In this document: piece by piece, positions 61,199 to 64,000 of the stretch
How positions within the stretch are numbered: the first letter of the stretch is position 1
Layout of the letters: every line of letters begins with the position of its first letter
Assembly (NCBI RefSeq): GCF_040549045.1
Contig: NZ_JBEWTB010000002.1
Span: forward strand, 775,501 to 839,500
Direction: 5' to 3'
From: Endozoicomonas sp. NE40
GTDB lineage: Bacteria; Pseudomonadota; Gammaproteobacteria; Pseudomonadales; Endozoicomonadaceae
Length of the DNA stretch: 64,000 nt
Notes under the pieces: generated by a model
What the model was told of the DNA's origin: nothing
The model's input: the letters and a program-made list of their open reading frames with translations, nothing else
Database searches by the model: none
Made by a program: the position numbers and the translations under genes

Positions 61199-62962
61199 AT
61201 GCATCCCTTCACCACCGAACAACAGGTATCCCATAAACTGGCCAGAGCCATTCTAGCCGGTTTCGAATCCATGTTTGCCGAGTTCCTGAATATTACCCTG
61301 GGAGCTCAGTCCCGGTTTGAGCGGGCTGCCTGGCAGGAAGTACAGGATGCCATGCGACAGCGCCTTCAGGTGTATGAAAATAAGGTCAAACTGGTGTGTG
61401 AAGCGGTCAAAGTGATCGCCTACCGGGAACTGGATCATTCAGATGTCTGGCACCGCGCTAAAAACGACTACGCCCAACTGGTTGCTGACCACGAAAATGC
61501 GCTGATTGCCCAGACTTTTTTCAACTCCATTTATGGTTCGCTGCTGGGGCAGCAGAAAATACGCGACGTTCACCGCTTTATTCTGCAGGAAAAGTATCGT
61601 CCGGAGCCTCGTTCAACAGACAGCATTCTTTATCAATTGACAGAAACTGAGGGCATTATCGGCAGCCTTAGACAAGTGCTGAATGTCTTTCCACTGCGAA
61701 TTCCCTTCGAAAACCTTGAGCGAGACCTTAAAGCGGCTCACAGAGTGTTGGAAAAAATAAATCCGGAGCTTCTGACCAGACAGAACGATACGATTGAGTT
61801 TGGTCGTTCCCTGTTTTTCCGAAATAAAGCCGCCTATATTGTTGGGCGGTTGATTGATCCCTCATCTGGCGAACACCTGCCCTTTGCCATCACGCTGCTC
61901 AACCGGAAAAACAACGATGGCGACACCTGCCTCTACCTTGACGCTTTTATTATTGGAGAGGAACAGCTGAGTAAGCTGTTTGGCTTTGCCCGCTCCTATT
62001 TTATGGTCGATACCGACCAGCCGGTTCGTTACGTAGACTATCTGTGTCGTCTTCTACCGAACAAAGAACGGTTTGAGCTGTTTAATGCGATCGGCTTTAT
62101 CAAACACGCCAAAACCGAGTTTTATCGTTTCAAGGTAGATTACACAAAACGTATGCCCGGAACGACGAAATACGTCAGTGCGCCTGGTGTCAGAGGGATG
62201 GTTATGCTGGTCTTTACCACCCCCGATTCAGACTATGTTTACAAAGTGATACGGGATCGATTCCGCCCCCCTAAAACCAGCAACCGTCAGGAAGTAATGG
62301 CTAAATATGACTTCGTTAAACAGGCTGACCGGGTGGGCAGACTGGTCGATACTCATGAATTTAACTATCTCGCCTTTGACCGGCAGCGCTTTTCTCCTGA
62401 ACTACTTGAAGAGATGACCAGTGAAGTCGCTGACAGCATCACCCTGTCCGGCAACGCCCTGATCCTCAGGCATGTCTATGTTGAGCGCAAAGTGACGCCA
62501 CTTAACCTGTATATAAAGGAAGCGTCAGAACAGGCACTTGAGCAGGTGATTGACGATTATGGCACAACCATCAAACAACTGGCGGCTGCCAATATCTTTC
62601 CAGGCGATATGCTGATTAAAAACTTTGGGGTGACCCGCTGGGGCCGGGTTGTCTTTTACGATTACGATGAAATCTGCCCTCTGACCGACTGCCACTTTCG
62701 CACACTGCCCAAACCTGACAACGAGATTGATGCCCTGTCTGAACAACCCTGGTTCGATATTGGGGAAGACGATGTTTTTCCCGAACAGTTCCCGGTATTT
62801 TTTGCCGGACATCATGAGGCTAAAAAGTATTTTGATTGTTTGCATCACGATTTATATAGCGTTGAATTCTGGAAAAAAACGCAGGAAGTCATTAAATCCG
62901 GAACTCTGGTGGATGTCTATCCCTATAAAAAAGAGTGGCGACTAAAACATTTTAATGCCTGA
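61199..62962 (+). CDS. aceK: Isocitrate dehydrogenase kinase/phosphatase
   Basis: A 587-residue AceK (E. coli 578). Signatures: the regulatory N-terminal domain, then SAPGVRGMVMLVFTTPDSDY with VYKVIRDRFRPPK (ATP-binding), and FPGDMLIKNFGVTRWGRVVF with YDYDEICPLTDC (catalytic and metal-binding). It phosphorylates and dephosphorylates Icd at the active-site Ser, setting flow between the TCA cycle and the glyoxylate shunt. It is separated from aceA by the arsenite genes, unlike the aceBAK operon. Confidence 0.97.
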   Translation: MHPFTTEQQVSHKLARAILAGFESMFAEFLNITLGAQSRFERAAWQEVQDAMRQRLQVYENKVKLVCEAVKVIAYRELDHSDVWHRAKNDYAQLVADHENALIAQTFFNSIYGSLLGQQKIRDVHRFILQEKYRPEPRSTDSILYQLTETEGIIGSLRQVLNVFPLRIPFENLERDLKAAHRVLEKINPELLTRQNDTIEFGRSLFFRNKAAYIVGRLIDPSSGEHLPFAITLLNRKNNDGDTCLYLDAFIIGEEQLSKLFGFARSYFMVDTDQPVRYVDYLCRLLPNKERFELFNAIGFIKHAKTEFYRFKVDYTKRMPGTTKYVSAPGVRGMVMLVFTTPDSDYVYKVIRDRFRPPKTSNRQEVMAKYDFVKQADRVGRLVDTHEFNYLAFDRQRFSPELLEEMTSEVADSITLSGNALILRHVYVERKVTPLNLYIKEASEQALEQVIDDYGTTIKQLAAANIFPGDMLIKNFGVTRWGRVVFYDYDEICPLTDCHFRTLPKPDNEIDALSEQPWFDIGEDDVFPEQFPVFFAGHHEAKKYFDCLHHDLYSVEFWKKTQEVIKSGTLVDVYPYKKEWRLKHFNA

Positions 62963-63572
62963 TATTGCACAGTTTTCCTTTTTATTAACCTCAGGCTCCT
63001 GGCTCATTGCCCTGAGGCAAACAAACGGCTTTGCCTTAAATCTGAACAAAACTCAAAAGTGCAACCAGACTCCCGATTCATAATTAATAAAAATGATTCT
63101 CATTTAATTACAAAAACTATCAGCTTTACGTAAAATATAGACGTCATATTATTTAACCGGATGGTCAAACTATATATAATATGCTTGGCTATTTTTGAAG
63201 TGGTAACTTCTGAAATATACAGTATTTATGGCGTATTTTGCCCAGAAAATCGACTTTACTGCGGGAATACAATAAGCCCTGATACTGTACAACCACCACC
63301 TTGTTAATTGATGTTAATGGATGTTTCAGACTGCGATCGCGACAACACGACAGGTAATAATAAAACGGTTAATCTAATTCGCCGGACCATTTTTTTTGTA
63401 AATGTCTGTTACAGCATTTACCCATTCGTAAATCCACTCGCTCTTCTTAATCACCTTTAACTGACTAACAGGGCTGTGTCTGTTATCTGCCAGATAGAAA
63501 CAGTCAACAGCAACCACTGTTGGCTAAAAATCGTCGGTGTCGGAAACGGCACTAAAATTGCGAGCATCACCA
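62963..63572. other. Intergenic stretch before the oxidoreductase gene
   Basis: About 610 bp, A/T-rich. It has a weak hairpin CCTCAGG/CCTGAGG near 62990-63015 after aceK, and the Fur-type palindrome listed next. No gene is supported. Confidence 0.5.
63091..63105. promoter_or_regulatory. Fur-box-like palindrome
   Basis: AAATGA-TTC-TCATTT with A/T-rich arms matches the core of the Fur consensus (AATGATaATCATT). It lies 470 bp before the next gene start. Confidence 0.45.
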
Positions 63573-64000
63573 ATGTTACAAGTCCGCATTCACGGCCGAG
63601 GTGGCCAGGGCGTTGTATCGGCTGCAGAAATGCTGTCCATCGCCCTGTTTCACGAAGGGGCTCATGCCCAGGCTATTCCCAGTTTTGGTTCTGAGCGAAT
63701 GGGCGCTCCGGTAGAAGCCTATGTTCGTATCAGCGATAAGGACATCGAGCTGCGCGAACCCGTTTCCGAACCAGACGTACTGATTATTCAGGACCCTTCC
63801 CTGCTGCAGTCCATGGACGTCTTTTCCGGACTGACCGACAATGGCTATGTACTGATCAACACCTCCCGATCCATTGAAGAACTGGGTATTCAGAGTCAAA
63901 TCGAACACCTGCCAGAAGGTCATGTTCACTGTCTGCCCGGCACTGAACTGGCGCTGGAATACCTGGGTCGCCCCACACCAAACACCGTTCTGCTGGGTGC
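63573..64000 (+). CDS. porG: 2-oxoacid:ferredoxin oxidoreductase gamma subunit, cut by the window edge
   Basis: About 142 residues from ATG 63573 to the window end without a stop. The start LQVRIHGRGGQGVVSAAEML, then AIPSFGSERMGAPVEAYVRI and VLIIQDPSLL are the hallmark of the gamma domain of pyruvate or other 2-oxoacid:ferredoxin oxidoreductases (Por/Vor/Kor). Such enzymes oxidise 2-oxoacids to acyl-CoA with reduced ferredoxin. The other subunits should follow to the right. The exact 2-oxoacid cannot be told from this part. Confidence 0.9.
   Translation, partial: MLQVRIHGRGGQGVVSAAEMLSIALFHEGAHAQAIPSFGSERMGAPVEAYVRISDKDIELREPVSEPDVLIIQDPSLLQSMDVFSGLTDNGYVLINTSRSIEELGIQSQIEHLPEGHVHCLPGTELALEYLGRPTPNTVLLG

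Noticed and set aside
1..64000. tRNA, rRNA and riboswitch genes
   Set aside because: Read by eye for T-loop GTTCGAA patterns with a CCA end and for common riboswitch cores; only the T-arm-like CRISPR spacers turned up.

Overview
The window looks like a chromosomal segment of a marine, host-associated gammaproteobacterium of the Endozoicomonas / Oceanospirillales type. The assignment is an inference: the protein families are gammaproteobacterial (AceK, GlcB, AzoR, CsiD/GlaH, IS1, type I-F CRISPR-Cas), coding density and GC are moderate, and metabolic operons sit beside IS elements and effector-like genes. No rRNA or tRNA gene was found.

Region 1 (1-3.5 kb) is the 3' part of a type I-F CRISPR-Cas locus: the end of a probable cas8f, then cas5f, cas7f, cas6f and a five-repeat array. 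Several protein motifs and the repeat sequence resemble the transposon-associated I-F3 branch more than classical I-F1, but cas8 and cas5 are separate genes and no transposition gene is visible; the upstream part is outside the window. Region 2 (3.5-12.2 kb) is accessory DNA: an orphan histidine kinase, a complete IS1-family element with its A6C slippery site, antitoxin-like small genes, a metallophosphoesterase, two paralogous 79-residue proteins with similar upstream DNA, three 23-bp iteron-like repeats, phage-type hypothetical genes and strong hairpins.

Region 3 (12.2-21.4 kb) is a probable catabolic cluster: a TRAP transporter (DctPQM), a LysR regulator, L-2-hydroxyglutarate dehydrogenase (LhgO), glutarate 2-hydroxylase (GlaH/CsiD), a second LysR and a class III omega-aminotransferase. 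Together they suggest uptake and oxidation of 5-aminovalerate, glutarate or L-2-hydroxyglutarate to 2-oxoglutarate. Region 4 (21.4-29 kb) has anaerobic ribonucleotide reductase (nrdDG) behind two NrdR-type boxes, a lipoprotein, an azoreductase, an amino-acid ABC transporter without a local ATPase gene, and a LysE/RhtB exporter.

Region 5 (29-51.7 kb) is a large allantoin / glyoxylate regulon: gcl-hyi-glxR-glxK, an allC-like amidohydrolase, two NCS1 permeases, two allantoinase-like genes, allA, allE, a GntR regulator, an aspartate-carbamoyltransferase-like gene and carbamate kinase. Three promoter regions carry the palindrome TTGCTAGCAA followed exactly 22 bp later by a degenerate second copy, which ties the regulon together. 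A YfcC-type transporter gene in this region is dead twice over: an IS256-family element sits in codon ~20 with a perfect 8-bp target duplication, and a 1-nt frameshift lies further on. Next to it is a probable secreted protein with a Pro-Asn-Gly repeat tract and a kinase-like C-terminal half.

Region 6 (51.7-64 kb) is the glyoxylate shunt and its control: icd, glcB, a LysR gene, aceA and aceK. Interspersed are a YopT-like (C58) cysteine protease candidate, an arsR-acr3 arsenite resistance pair and a small secreted protein. The window ends inside a 2-oxoacid:ferredoxin oxidoreductase gamma-subunit gene.
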